DNA from: Pegoplata infirma
Taxonomy: Eukaryota; Arthropoda; Insecta; Diptera; Anthomyiidae
Length of the DNA stretch: 64,000 nt
Assembly: GCA_963921195.1 (NCBI GenBank)
Contig: OY992539.1
Coordinates: 156,210,162-156,274,161, forward strand
Reading direction: 5' to 3'
Shown in pieces: positions 54,414 to 64,000 of this stretch. How positions within the stretch are numbered: the stretch's first letter is position 1; each line of letters begins with the position of its first letter. The position numbers were made by a program, and so were the translations under genes. Below the pieces are notes generated by a model that saw only the letters and a list, made by a program, of their open reading frames with translations, did no database searches and was not told where the DNA came from.

Positions 54414-57400
54414 TCATTGCTTGCTTATAAAGTTATGTTTTACTAGTTTTTTTCTTTTATGTTGGTTTGCTGTGTCTACAATTTCCTTCGGTAACATATT
54501 CATGACTGTTGGAAGTGTGACCTTGAGCGTATTCTTGCCATAGTTGTTGTTGTATTTGGGTATTTTGTATTTTCCTTGCGCTTTTCTTCTTGTGTTGTAA
54601 TTGTGATCTATAGGATGAAGGTATCTAACATCGTTATAAAACTCGTTGACTAAAGTTGTTTTGTAGATACTGTTAATGTTGAGTATATTAGTTTCCTTTG
54701 CAAGATTAATTTTAGCGTTTTTTGATTTTTTTCGTCTACGTGAATTGTTGGTTGGATTGTGCCTTTGGGTATTGTTGTTGATAGTATTGTTGTTGATATT
54801 ATTGTTGTTCGTTTGATTAACAATGTTGTTGTTTGTAGAGCTTTGTTGTATTGCAGTTGTGTTTAATTGTATTGTAGTTGTTGTGTTATTTACGTTGTTG
54901 TTGTAGTTTTGTTTTTTCAATAGGATCTTTAAGATTCTATCTTGAGATTTTTGGAGATTTGTGCAGTGTGTTGAGGTGCCCCATGCTGTAATGCCATGAC
55001 GTAGATGTGATTCTACTAAAGCGTAATAGGCTTGTCGTAGGACATTATGTGTTGAGCAATTACATAAATGATGTAACATGTATGCAGATTTACGTAGCTT
55101 TTTTTGAAGATTTTGTATATGTGTCTTCCACTTAAAGTTGTTATCTACGCTGACACCAAGATATTTGTATGTTTCAACCATTTCAATGTATATCGAACAT
55201 TTATTATTTTGATTATTGTATGTTTGTTGGTGCAAGCACTCTATGTCGTGAAATTTTATTTTTATGTGTTCATAATTGAGGTTTGGCGGTCTAATATGCA
55301 TGATTTTTGTCTTGTTTGCATTTATTGTTAAACCGTAATCATGGCACCATCGTTGAGCAGTAATAAGTTGGTCTTGCATAATTTCAACAGCTGTTTGAAT
55401 ATTTTGGTGGACAACGACAACAGCGGTATCGTCAGCGTATGCAAATGTAGTGCTTTTATTTAAGGTGTTCAACATGTCATTGGCATATATTATATATAAT
55501 ATCGGCCCTAATTTGGATCCTTGTGGAACACCATACTCTATCGAAGTTTTACAGCTGAGATTGTTATTAATTTTTACGCAATATGATCGGAGCTGCAGGT
55601 AGTTTTGGAACCATTTTAAACAATTTCCTCGAATTCCACATTTTTGTAGCATCAGTAGTAATTTGTTATGAGAAAGAGTGTCAAAAGCCTTACTGAAATC
55701 AATGAACAGTGTCAGGCAATGATTGTTTTTACTAAGACTTTCATTGATATAATTTGAGAAATTTCCGAGTAGCTTATTTATGTTTTTGCCCTTTTGGAAA
55801 CCATATTGATTTTCATCAATAATTTTATATTTTTTTATAAATTTTGTTAGTCTCCTGCATACAACTTCTTCCAGTATCTTCTCAATGACAGGTAGAATAG
55901 ATATCGGCCGATAATTATTATAATCAGTTTTGGTTCCATTTTTGTATATAGGTCGGATCAGTGATATTTTTAACAATTCTGAGATTGTAGAGTTATCCAA
56001 GCTGGCGTTTACGAATTTGGTTACAATTGGTGTTAAGAATCTGGCATTATTTTTAATATCTTTAGGCCTTATTTCATCTATACCAGGTCCTTTTTGTATG
56101 TTTAAGTTGTTAAGTATTTGAAATATTTCCTGTTCATTTGTACTTTCCATAAACATTGAATTTTCTAAAAACAACGTTCTGTTAAAAATTGTTTGAACAT
56201 TACAGTTATGTACAATATTTTGGACGTTATCTTTAAATTTTATTGCGAAGTTGTTAGCTATTTCATTAAGGTTTTCGCTTTTAAAATTTTTTAATATAGA
56301 TTTATCAATGTTACTTGTTTGTTTACCCATAATTTCGTTAATTAACTGCCAGGTGACACGAATGTTTTTCCGATTTTCAAAGAATTGATTTTTGTAATAG
56401 TTGTTTTTGGCATAAAAAAGTTTTTTATTTAACAAATTTCTATTTTTTTTGTATTCTGTTTCATATTTTTTATTAGTTTTATTGTTTAACCATTTTTTAT
56501 AAAGTTTATCCCGTGTTTCGCACATTTTTATTAATTCGTTATTCATCCACTGTTTTGAATTTCTTGTTTTTTTTATTTGTTTTGTTTCTGATTTTAAGTA
56601 AATATCACTAAAATTGTTTTTAATTTTTTGGTATATTTCGTTTGCATTATTTAGTTTTAATTCTTCACTCCAATTAAGATTTTGTAACTGGCGGTTTACT
56701 TTGTAACAGCTTATATTAACACCCTGTAGTAAATTGTTTTCACAAGTATTTTCTTTTTCTTTGTTTGAGAGACAAAAGAAAAGAGCATAGTGGTCTGATA
56801 TGCATGTTGTTATTATTGTTGCATTGACTTGTGTAGTTGTTTGTTTATTCCTTACAAAGATATGATCAATGCATGTGTGTGTGTCATTGCTAATATCAAC
56901 TCTTGTAAAATCATTTATTAGGCATTGTAACCCATTTGCAGACATAGTGTCAAGGTATTTTGTTGTTATTGCATTTTGTTGAGTAATGTCAATATTAATA
57001 TCGCCAATAAGCAAAACATTTTGTTGTTTTCTAATTTCGTTTATCTTTTCATCAACTTCTTCTATGAACTTGTGTTTATTTAGATGTGGGGGTCTATATA
57101 TTGATATTATAGAAAGACTCTCATTGTTGATGTTAGTGTCAATTTGCAAACATTCAAAAAAGTTAGAGCTCATTTGTTTTTGTGTGAAGCCTATGCTTTC
57201 TCTGATGTATATTGCTATACCTCCCCCTTTTCCTGTCCTATTTATGTGAAGTGAGAAAAAACCATTTATTTTAAAGAAATCATTTTCGTTGTCTGTTATG
57301 TTTGTTTCAACCAAGACGATTATTTTAATTGTGTGTATAATATTGTGGATTGTTGCTAAAAACGATGCGAAATTAGTTCGTAAGGACCGAATATTTAAGT

Positions 57401-57500
57401 AAACTAACGACAGGGGATAACTTAAGAGTTGTTTATCAATTTGATTAAAATTGTCTATTTTTTGTGTGTTATTCATTTTATTTTTATATATTGTACACAT
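54414..57500 (-). CDS. LINE ORF2 (APE endonuclease - reverse transcriptase), intact
   Basis: 1028 codons from the ATG at 57500 without interruption. Residues ~30-250 are an APE-type endonuclease (YLNIRSLRTN, VLVETNI, GGGIAIYIRES, YRPPHL, LIGDINID, SDHYALFF). The reverse transcriptase spans about 480-800 (NNYRPISILP, LFIDFSKAFDTL, GVPQGSKLGPILY, FAYADDTAVV). There is no RNase H domain. Residues ~865-930 form an Asn/Thr-rich run encoded by TTG/TTA-type repeats on the plus strand, then SRRRKKSKNAKI, then a conserved-looking tail (NYNTRRKAQGKYKIP, GKNTLKVTLPTVMNMLP). The absence of RNase H and the ORF1 tail suggest a CR1/L2-group (Daphne- or Crack-like) element; the clade call is tentative. The plus-strand frames inside are shadows. 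Confidence 0.95.
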   Translation of the reverse strand: MCTIYKNKMNNTQKIDNFNQIDKQLLSYPLSLVYLNIRSLRTNFASFLATIHNIIHTIKIIVLVETNITDNENDFFKINGFFSLHINRTGKGGGIAIYIRESIGFTQKQMSSNFFECLQIDTNINNESLSIISIYRPPHLNKHKFIEEVDEKINEIRKQQNVLLIGDINIDITQQNAITTKYLDTMSANGLQCLINDFTRVDISNDTHTCIDHIFVRNKQTTTQVNATIITTCISDHYALFFCLSNKEKENTCENNLLQGVNISCYKVNRQLQNLNWSEELKLNNANEIYQKIKNNFSDIYLKSETKQIKKTRNSKQWMNNELIKMCETRDKLYKKWLNNKTNKKYETEYKKNRNLLNKKLFYAKNNYYKNQFFENRKNIRVTWQLINEIMGKQTSNIDKSILKNFKSENLNEIANNFAIKFKDNVQNIVHNCNVQTIFNRTLFLENSMFMESTNEQEIFQILNNLNIQKGPGIDEIRPKDIKNNARFLTPIVTKFVNASLDNSTISELLKISLIRPIYKNGTKTDYNNYRPISILPVIEKILEEVVCRRLTKFIKKYKIIDENQYGFQKGKNINKLLGNFSNYINESLSKNNHCLTLFIDFSKAFDTLSHNKLLLMLQKCGIRGNCLKWFQNYLQLRSYCVKINNNLSCKTSIEYGVPQGSKLGPILYIIYANDMLNTLNKSTTFAYADDTAVVVVHQNIQTAVEIMQDQLITAQRWCHDYGLTINANKTKIMHIRPPNLNYEHIKIKFHDIECLHQQTYNNQNNKCSIYIEMVETYKYLGVSVDNNFKWKTHIQNLQKKLRKSAYMLHHLCNCSTHNVLRQAYYALVESHLRHGITAWGTSTHCTNLQKSQDRILKILLKKQNYNNNVNNTTTTIQLNTTAIQQSSTNNNIVNQTNNNNINNNTINNNTQRHNPTNNSRRRKKSKNAKINLAKETNILNINSIYKTTLVNEFYNDVRYLHPIDHNYNTRRKAQGKYKIPKYNNNYGKNTLKVTLPTVMNMLPKEIVDTANQHKRKKLVKHNFISKQ

Positions 57501-57554
57501 GAAAAAGAAAGTTTTTTTTTTATTATTTTAAATTTGGTAATAATTTGATTTATA

Positions 57555-57666
57555 TATTTAAGCAATGGCTTCAATATCAGCAGCATTAGCTATTAAAATT
57601 GTAGAAGAGTTTTCGTTTTTCTTTGCGACAACATGTCCATTGCGTATCCATACGAAGTTCCATTAA
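57555..57666 (-). pseudogene. LINE ORF1, C-terminal remnant
   Basis: The minus frame from the truncated 5' end reads FVWIRNGHVVAKKNENSS... and stops after DIEAIA. This resembles the C-terminus of ORF1 proteins of CR1/L2-group LINEs (the VWxRNGxxxxRK pattern, recalled). 5' truncation removed the rest. Confidence 0.65.
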
Positions 57667-58104
57667 TAATATATGATTATATCCAATTAAATATGTTATT
57701 CACTTGTACACAATTTTCAAAAAGATTTTTTGATAAAATTTGCAAAAAAAAAAAAAAAATGGAATGACGTACAGCGCTATTAGGGGCTTCCATGGTAAGC
57801 TTAAACAATAATTTTAATGTAGCGGTATGCCTTAGTTACAAGTCATAGGCTTCCAAAGTGAAATAAGACTTTGGCTTATAAGTTTGAAATTTTTCATGGA
57901 ATCAGGAAATCAGAATTAGATTTGAGATCGGGTTCCAAAAATTATTGATAATTTGATAATTTAAACCAAATATAGCTATTATTAACTATATAAATGCAAT
58001 ATAAATTTTTAAAAATGATTGCAAAAATTCAAAAAGCAAAATTTTTTAAGTTCTAAAAAAACAAATGCAATAAAAAAGTGTTTTCCATTTAAAAAAAAAT
58101 AAAA

Positions 58105-58565
58105 AAATATATTTTTTTCTGGAATCGAACTCGGGTTCCCAAAAATGATAGATAATTTTATAATAAATTAAATATAAATATAGTTATATATAACTATATA
58201 ACAGCAATATAATTTTTTAAAAATGATTGCAAAAATTCAAAAAAAGAAAAATTTTTAGTTCTAAAAAAAATAAATGCAATAAAAAAGTGTTTTCTATTTA
58301 AAAAAAATAAAAAAAATATATTTTTTTTCTGGAATCGAACTCGGGTTCCCAAAAATTATAGATAATTTTATAATAAATCAAATAAAGTTATATATAACTG
58401 TATAAAAGAAAAATAATTTTTTAAAAATGATTGCAAAAATTCCAAAAATGAAAATTTTTTAGTTCTAAAAAAATTAAACGCAATAAAAAAGTGTTTTCTA
58501 TTTAAAAAAAAAACTTTTTTTCTCGACTGGGCCGGGAATCGAACTCGGGTTCCCAAAAATCATAT
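58105..58565 (-). repeat. three T-arm-like tandem units in E3
   Basis: Units of about 210 bp contain GGGAACCCGAGTTCGATTCC on the minus strand (near 58116-58140, 58330-58355, 58535-58555), a B-box-like tRNA T arm, then A and T runs. The GTRVRFPAQS peptide in minus-strand frames is the usual translation of such B boxes, not a protein. E3' holds the same three units at 62090-62535. Confidence 0.8.
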
Positions 58566-58885
58566 CTAATCTTATATGATCCAATAAAAAGTTTTGTATA
58601 ACCATATATGTTGACACACAAAAATTAATTTTGAAATACTGGCATATATAATTATATATGGCTAGTTGTTTGGTCAAAAAAATATTTTTTATATACATGA
58701 TTATATCAAAATATATATTCCATTACATATGCGACCATTTATAAATATATATTGAGTTTAGACGAAATTTGCGTATATATAGTACCATACAAACACAGAT
58801 ATGTTATCGTTTAAGACACATATAATTATATCTATTATTTTTGTTGGAAATTTTTTTAGTATGGAACCATATATAGTTTTAAATG

Positions 58886-59798
58886 CCCGAGTAAAAAAGA
58901 TCTGATATAATCATATATGCTATTATATAATTATTTATATTTATATATGGTTATGCATGAACTTTGATATGGACATATAAGTTTATATATAGCATTGTAG
59001 TTTTCCTTATTTTTTAGTATGATAACATACATATTCATATCTATTTATATACCGATCTATATGAAATTCGATATGACATACATATAAGGTCGGGAATTTT
59101 TAGATATGGCAGATAAAAAGATATATGATTTTATTTATAATTATATCCCGAAAAAAATTTTCAAAATTTTCTAAGTCCCGTACAATTAAAAAATTTTCAA
59201 GTTCTAAAAAATTTTATGAAAATTTTCCAAAGTCCCGGACACAAAATTTTTTTGTCAATTTTTTTTTGGAGTAAAAAAATCATTGAAAATGTTTTTAGGA
59301 GAAATTTTATGTTTTTAACAAATTTTTAAGTTCCGAAAAAATGTTTTTAAATTTTCTAAGACGCAAACATTTTTGGAATTTTTAAATCCCTTAAAAATGA
59401 TTTTAGAAAAAAAAATTGACAAATTTTTAATAATAAGTCCCGAAAAAATTCCGAAGAATGCAATAAAAACACTTCTAATTGATAATGTATCCAATCTGAT
59501 AAAATAATTTCTAATTTCACGTTTAAAATTAAAAAAATTTTACCACATTTCATCTAATAATATAAAAATTTATCTAATTTCAACAGATAAGATATGATTT
59601 AATACAATTGGATAGACCCATTTTTGGGATCAAACTTAATCAAATTTGATATTATTTTATCAAAAATAATAGAATTTGATATAATCGTATAATATTCGAT
59701 CCGCCAATTTTCGGATCAAAATTAATATGGATGTACATAAAAGCATATCTGTTCATATATAATTAAATATTGCGTCATATAACTTTTTTTTATTCGGG
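58886..59798. mobile_element. CCCGAG-family element E4 (913 bp) inside E3
   Basis: Ends CCCGAGTAAAAAAGATC and TTTTTTTATTCGGG, flanked by TG (58884-58885, 59799-59800). The empty site TTTAAATGGTATTATA is present in E3' at 62857-62872, so the 2-bp duplication is exact. Confidence 0.92.
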
Positions 59799-60765
59799 TG
59801 GTATTATATTAGTCATATATAATTATACATAAATTGATACTGGATTTTTTGTTTAGTAAAGTCCTATACATAATTAGATATAAAGTCACATATAATAATG
59901 TATGAAATCGGATTAAGTTTTATGTGCAACGTATGATTACATCTACCATTTATATTAATATATTATGAACAATATAATTAGATATGATTTTATATGACAT
60001 CATTTAAAAAATTTGGAAAATTTCAAAGTGAGATATAATTTTATACTTTGACTCATATAGTTGTAATGGTTTTATGAAAACATATAAAATAATATACATT
60101 TATATAAATTCCTTTTTACTCGGGTAGTTTTTAATAAAAAGTTAAAAAATTAAAATAATAAAAATAAGTTGTTCTTGAAAAAAACTTTGAAAATTTTCAA
60201 AAAATGGAGTTATGTTAAATTTTATATAAAACACTTAAAAAATATTTTCAAAAAAATTTGTCCTCCCGAGTAAAAAAAAAATGTATGGTAAAACATGTTA
60301 TCTTATAAAATTATATATAATTTATTGGATCTGATTTTGATAAATTTCATCCGAAAATTGGCCGCGCCAAAGTTATCTCATAACATCATATAATATATGA
60401 AGTTACAGTTTAATATTTGATTGTATGTGATTTCATCCGGAAATTGGCCGCGCCAAAGTTATCCCAAATTATCTATTATCATGATTTTGTATTAAATATG
60501 ATATAATATGATGTAATTTCATCCGGAAATTGGCCGCGCCAAAGTTATCCTAAAATATCCAATATCATGATTTTATATTAAATTGGATATTATAAATGTA
60601 ATTTCATCCGAAATTTGGCCGCGCCAAAGTTATCTTATAATATCTGATATCTTGATTTTATAAAAAAATTATTGGATACACTTTTATCCAAAAAATGTTT
60701 CTGTTTTTAGATTTATTTTTAGATATAATAATGTCAAACTGAAAATAAATAAAAAAAAAAAAAAC

Positions 60766-60843
60766 TTCGAACGGACGGGGATTAGAACCACAAGTCTTCC
60801 GTTTTGTAATCGCAATCTCTACCCTCTAGACCAGCGGACGTTG
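60766..60843 (-). other. tRNA-like segment (copy in E3')
   Basis: Almost identical to 54113-54190: A-box-like TGGTCTAGAGGGTAGAG, B-box-like GGTTCTAATCC and a following T run. Confidence 0.6.
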
Positions 60844-61217
60844 TTAGCAAATAACAACTTTAAAAGACTTAGTTTTAAATAAATTGATCGTATCTAATTA
60901 TATCAAATTGATCTAACATATAGTAATATATGATTATATCCAATTAAATATGTTATTCACTTGTACACAATTTTCAAAAAGACTTAGAAAATTTTTGATA
61001 AAATTTGCAAAAAAAAAAAAAAAAATGGAATGACGTACAGCGCTATTAGGGGCTTCCATGGTAAGCTTAAACAATAATTTTAATGTAGCGGTATGCCTTA
61101 TTTCCAAGTCATAGGCTTCCAAAGTGAAATAAGACTTTGGCTTATAAATTTGAAATTTTTCATGGAATCAGGAAATCGGAATTAGATTTGAGATCGGGTT
61201 CCAAAAATCATTGATAA

Positions 61218-61918
61218 CACCGCTCTACAAATCTTAGGTTTGTCGCTGCGTTTTGGATGAAACCAAAAAAAGTTGATAGGGTTTGGTGCCCCGATTCCAA
61301 AACGGTCACTCAAATTTTTCTATCACGTCACAATTTTGAGAAAATCGCGGTTAAAGTGTCAAAAAATGCCCATTTTGACCATTTTTGAACGCCTATAAAA
61401 TAAGATCCTGACATGCAAATGACTTGGTATCAAGCTCATTCGGAAGTGTGTAGTTTTCTCTTTCAGACTAGATCAAATTTTCTTGGAATTTAATTTTCTA
61501 AAATGGTAAAAAAATCATTAGCCACAAGTGCTTTAAATCTAAAATTTACGTATGAATTTGTATGGAAATTTGTTAAAAAACACTGTGTAAATAAACTAAA
61601 TATTGAAAAAATGGAAGGTTTTTTGCTAATGATTTTTTTACCATTTTAGAAAATTAAATTTTTAGAACATTTTATCTTATCTTTAAGAGAAAATTACAGG
61701 CTTTCGAATGAGCTTGGTACCAAGTTATTTGCATGTCAGGATTTTATTTTATAAGCTTTTAAAAAGGGTCAAAAATGCCCTTTTTCGGCACTTTAACCGC
61801 GAATTACTCAAAATCCTGACGTGATAGACAAATTTGGGCTCCGGATTTGGAATCAGCGCAACAGACACTATCCAAATCACTAACCAGAATCCAATACGCA
61901 TTTTCTTGTTGAGCTGTG
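61218..61918. mobile_element. palindromic MITE P with TAA duplication
   Basis: This 701-bp insert is absent from E3 (TTGATAATTTGATAA). Ends CACCGCTCTACAA and TTGTTGAGCTGTG, and most of the interior (GACATGCAAATGACTTGGTA versus TACCAAGTTATTTGCATGTC), fold back. TAA flanks it (61215-61217, 61919-61921). Confidence 0.9.
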
Positions 61919-63218
61919 TAATTTGATAATTTAAACCAAATATAGCTATTATTAACTATATAAATGCAATATAAATTTTTAAAAATGATTGCAAAAATTC
62001 AAAAAGTAAAATTTTTTAAGTTCTAAAAAAACAAATGCAATAAAAAAGTGTTTTCCATTTAAAAAAAAATTAAAAAAATATATTTTTTTCTGGAATCGAA
62101 CTCGGGTTCCCAAAAATGATAGATAATTTTATAATAAATTAAATATAGTTATATATAACTATATAACAGCAATATAATTTTTTAAAAATGATTGCAAAAA
62201 TTCAAAAAAAGAAAAATTTTTAGTTCTAAAAAAAATAAATGCAATAAAAAAGTGTTTTCTATTTAAAAAATATAAAAAAAATATATTTTTTTTCTGGAAT
62301 CGAACTCGGGTTCCAAGAAATTATAGATAATTTTATAATAAATCAAATATAGTTATATATAACTGTATAAAAGAAAAATATTTTTTTTTAAAATGATTGC
62401 AAAAATTCCAAAAATGAAAATTTTTTAGTTCTAAAAAAATTAAACGCAATAAAAAAATGTTTTCTATTTAAAAAAAATAAAAAAAAAACTTTTTTTTTCT
62501 CGACTGGGCCGGGAATCGAACTCGGGTTTCCAAAAATCATATGTAATCTTATATGATACAATAAAAAGTTTTGTATAACCATATATGTTGACACACAAAA
62601 ATAAATTTTGAAATACTGGCATATATAATTATATATGGCTAGTTGTTTGGTCAAAAAAATATTTTTTTTATACATGATTATATCAAAATATATATTCCAT
62701 TACATATGCGACCATTTATAAATATATATTGAGTTTAGACGAAATTTGCGTATATATAGTACCATACAAACACAGATATGTTATCGTTTAAGACACATAT
62801 AATTATATCTATTATTTTTGTTGGAAATTTTTTTAGTATGGAACCATATATAGTTTTAAATGGTATTATATTAGTCATATATAATTATACATAAATTGAT
62901 ACAGGATTTTTTGTTTAGTAAAGTCCTATACATAATTAGATATAAAGTCACGTATAATAATGTATGAAATCGGATTAAGTTTTATGTGCAACGTATGATT
63001 ACATCTACCATTTATATTAATATATTATGAACAATATAATTAGATATGATTTTATATGACATCATTTAAAAAAATTGGAAAATTTCAAAGTGAGATATAA
63101 TTTTATACTTTGACTCATATAGTTGTATATGGTCTTATAAAAACATATAAAATAATATACATTTATATAAATTCCTTTTTACTCGGGATTTTTTTAATTG
63201 GAATCTTAAAAATAACCA

Positions 63219-63554
63219 TATGGAATGCTAGCGTAACAAGAGCACATAATTCACATGTGGCCATATTGTCCTAAGTTTGTCCTTAAACAAAACAAAAATA
63301 CATATTAAAAAAAGCGGAACCCTGCATTTCACTAAAACCGCTGTAACTTAAAAACTATGCGGACCATTAAGTTGCGATAAAGTTCATTTGAAATGTAATA
63401 CAAATATCTTTAATTTGAGTATAATATCAAAAAATTTTTTTTTGTTTTTTTCCTAATCGAAACTAAAATGTCCTTATTGTCCTTTGTAGGCAAACTTAGG
63501 GCAAAATAAGCATATGTGACTTATTTGCTCTTGTAGCGATACCATTCCATGTAG
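63219..63554. mobile_element. foldback MITE
   Basis: ATGGAATGCTAGCGTAACAAGAG... on the left pairs with ...CTCTTGTAGCGATACCATTCCAT on the right. Inner TCCTAAGTTTGTCC also pairs with GGCAAACTTAGGGCA. No clear target duplication. Confidence 0.7.
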
Positions 63555-64000
63555 TAATTTTTAGGATTGCAAAATTTTTTTTTTTTTAGATTACTTCGGA
63601 GGTTGCGAACACATGTGATCAGTTAGCATCGCCTTCTAATCGTCGTAGGGTACTGCAATTTGGCTCAAAATATTAGTTACGACACCATCTTTAATATTTT
63701 ACGGTACGTTGACCTGTTGCGAAGCAAAAGGAATTTTGGGCCACCCTAAGGGGCACCCTATGGACAGTTAGAGCGGTAGGAGCAAATTTTATAAAAATGT
63801 CATTTGTATGGGAGCCCCCTTAGGAAGTGGAAATAGAGGTTAGGTATATTCAAGAAAAATGTTGGGGGCAGAAAATTAATAGAGGTCGGTCTCACATTGC
63901 ACCCCTCCATGGGCAGTTCTAGGGCAGTTGTGGGGCTTTTTGAGGATTTTACCCTCTTTACCCCGATGAGGAGCCATATGGCCCCTCCCCACCGCCCTTT
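63555..64000. other. unrecognised sequence, less AT-rich
   Basis: The last ~450 bp are richer in G and C than the rest of the window, with GGGGCACCCTATGGAC and GGGAGCCCCCTTAGG motifs. No frame or repeat border was recognised. It may be part of a repeat that continues past the edge. Confidence 0.4.

Larger units (their letters stand above)
54274..57666 (-). mobile_element. CR1/L2-group LINE, 5'-truncated, young
   Basis: Absent from the equivalent place in E3', where ATATAGTAATATATGATTAT is uninterrupted, so both borders are known to within a few bases. TAAT occurs at both junctions. The left end is a poly(T) run (poly(A) on the coding strand). It has the end of ORF1 and an intact ORF2. Confidence 0.9.
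53605..60124. mobile_element. CCCGAG-family element E3, carrying a LINE and E4
   Basis: Inserted in E1 with TA on both sides (53603-53604, 60125-60126); E_a shows the empty site TTTTTTTAGTTTTTAATAA. Apart from its insertions it is colinear with E3' at 60265-63187. It contains four ~85-bp repeats with CCGGAAATTGGCCGCGCC, a tRNA-like segment at about 54113-54190 and three T-arm-like segments at 58110-58560. Confidence 0.88.
52578..60264. mobile_element. CCCGAG-family element E1, split by E2 and E3, right end missing
   Basis: E1 is the inverse of E_a: 52578-52740, then 53506-53604, then 60125-60264. It ends in TTTGTCCT where E3' begins. Comparison with E_a gives the empty sites for both insertions. 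Its right end was not found beyond E3'. Confidence 0.7.
60265..63187. mobile_element. CCCGAG-family element E3' (2923 bp), carrying palindrome P
   Basis: Ends CCCGAGTAAAAAAAAAATG and CCTTTTTACTCGGG. It is colinear and nearly identical with E3 outside the insertions, so the two copies are recent. The flanks CT and AT do not match, so one flank may have been lost. Confidence 0.88.

Noticed and set aside
50203..60843. Functional tRNA genes
   Set aside because: A and B boxes and spacing are tRNA-like, but acceptor arms do not pair and no sound anticodon arm could be drawn. Kept only as tRNA-like segments.
58368..62675. Frames with GTRVRFPAQSR / NPSSIPGPVEKK
   Set aside because: Translations of tRNA T-arm (B box) sequence, a well-known artefact of tRNA-derived repeats.

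Overview
This window looks like heterochromatin-like or intergenic DNA of a brachyceran fly, probably a calyptrate (inference). It is very AT-rich and has no recognisable host gene. The clues are a copia element with a copia-style half-tRNA primer site, a LOA-type LINE whose ORF1 resembles DUF4780, a Helitron, a Transib-like element, many foldback MITEs, and short 61-91 bp introns with GTRAGT donors. Only four reading frames are convincing proteins, and all belong to retrotransposons: copia gag-pol running off the left edge, LOA ORF1 and broken ORF2, and an intact CR1/L2-group ORF2.

Layout. 1-2222: 5' end of a minus-strand copia element. 2223-5064: TATTGGT repeats, a decayed 35-bp satellite and a hAT-type terminus. 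5557-6968: foldback element. 7974-12828: LOA-type LINE. 12829-14853: 2-kb foldback with modular arms. 15000-16202: unclassified repeat element. 16797-20631: hAT-like element holding five further insertions. 21183-27473: family A and C elements, a Transib-like MITE, 7-bp-TSD elements and a nested hAT MITE. 27498-40431: a family A element split by an 8.6-kb block that begins and ends with two more A copies and carries a homogeneous 35-bp satellite. 40654-42241: palindromic MITEs. 42260-48339: Helitron-like repeats holding a C element, holding a C element, holding a complete Helitron. 48340-63187: a nest of elements ending in CCCGAGTAAAAA, with tRNA-like boxes and one young LINE. 63188-64000: a foldback, then unrecognised sequence.

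The window records its own history. Many elements interrupt another copy of a repeat whose intact form is also present, so insertion points and target duplications can be read directly from empty sites. Family names A, C, E, F, G, H, J, K, L, M, N and P are labels used only here. Three things stand out: the A-X-A block inserted at one TA in a third A copy; the CCCGAG family with a 2-bp duplication of variable sequence; and families A and C, which carry exon-intron-exon segments between their termini. All coordinates were read by eye, and borders without an empty-site comparison are approximate.
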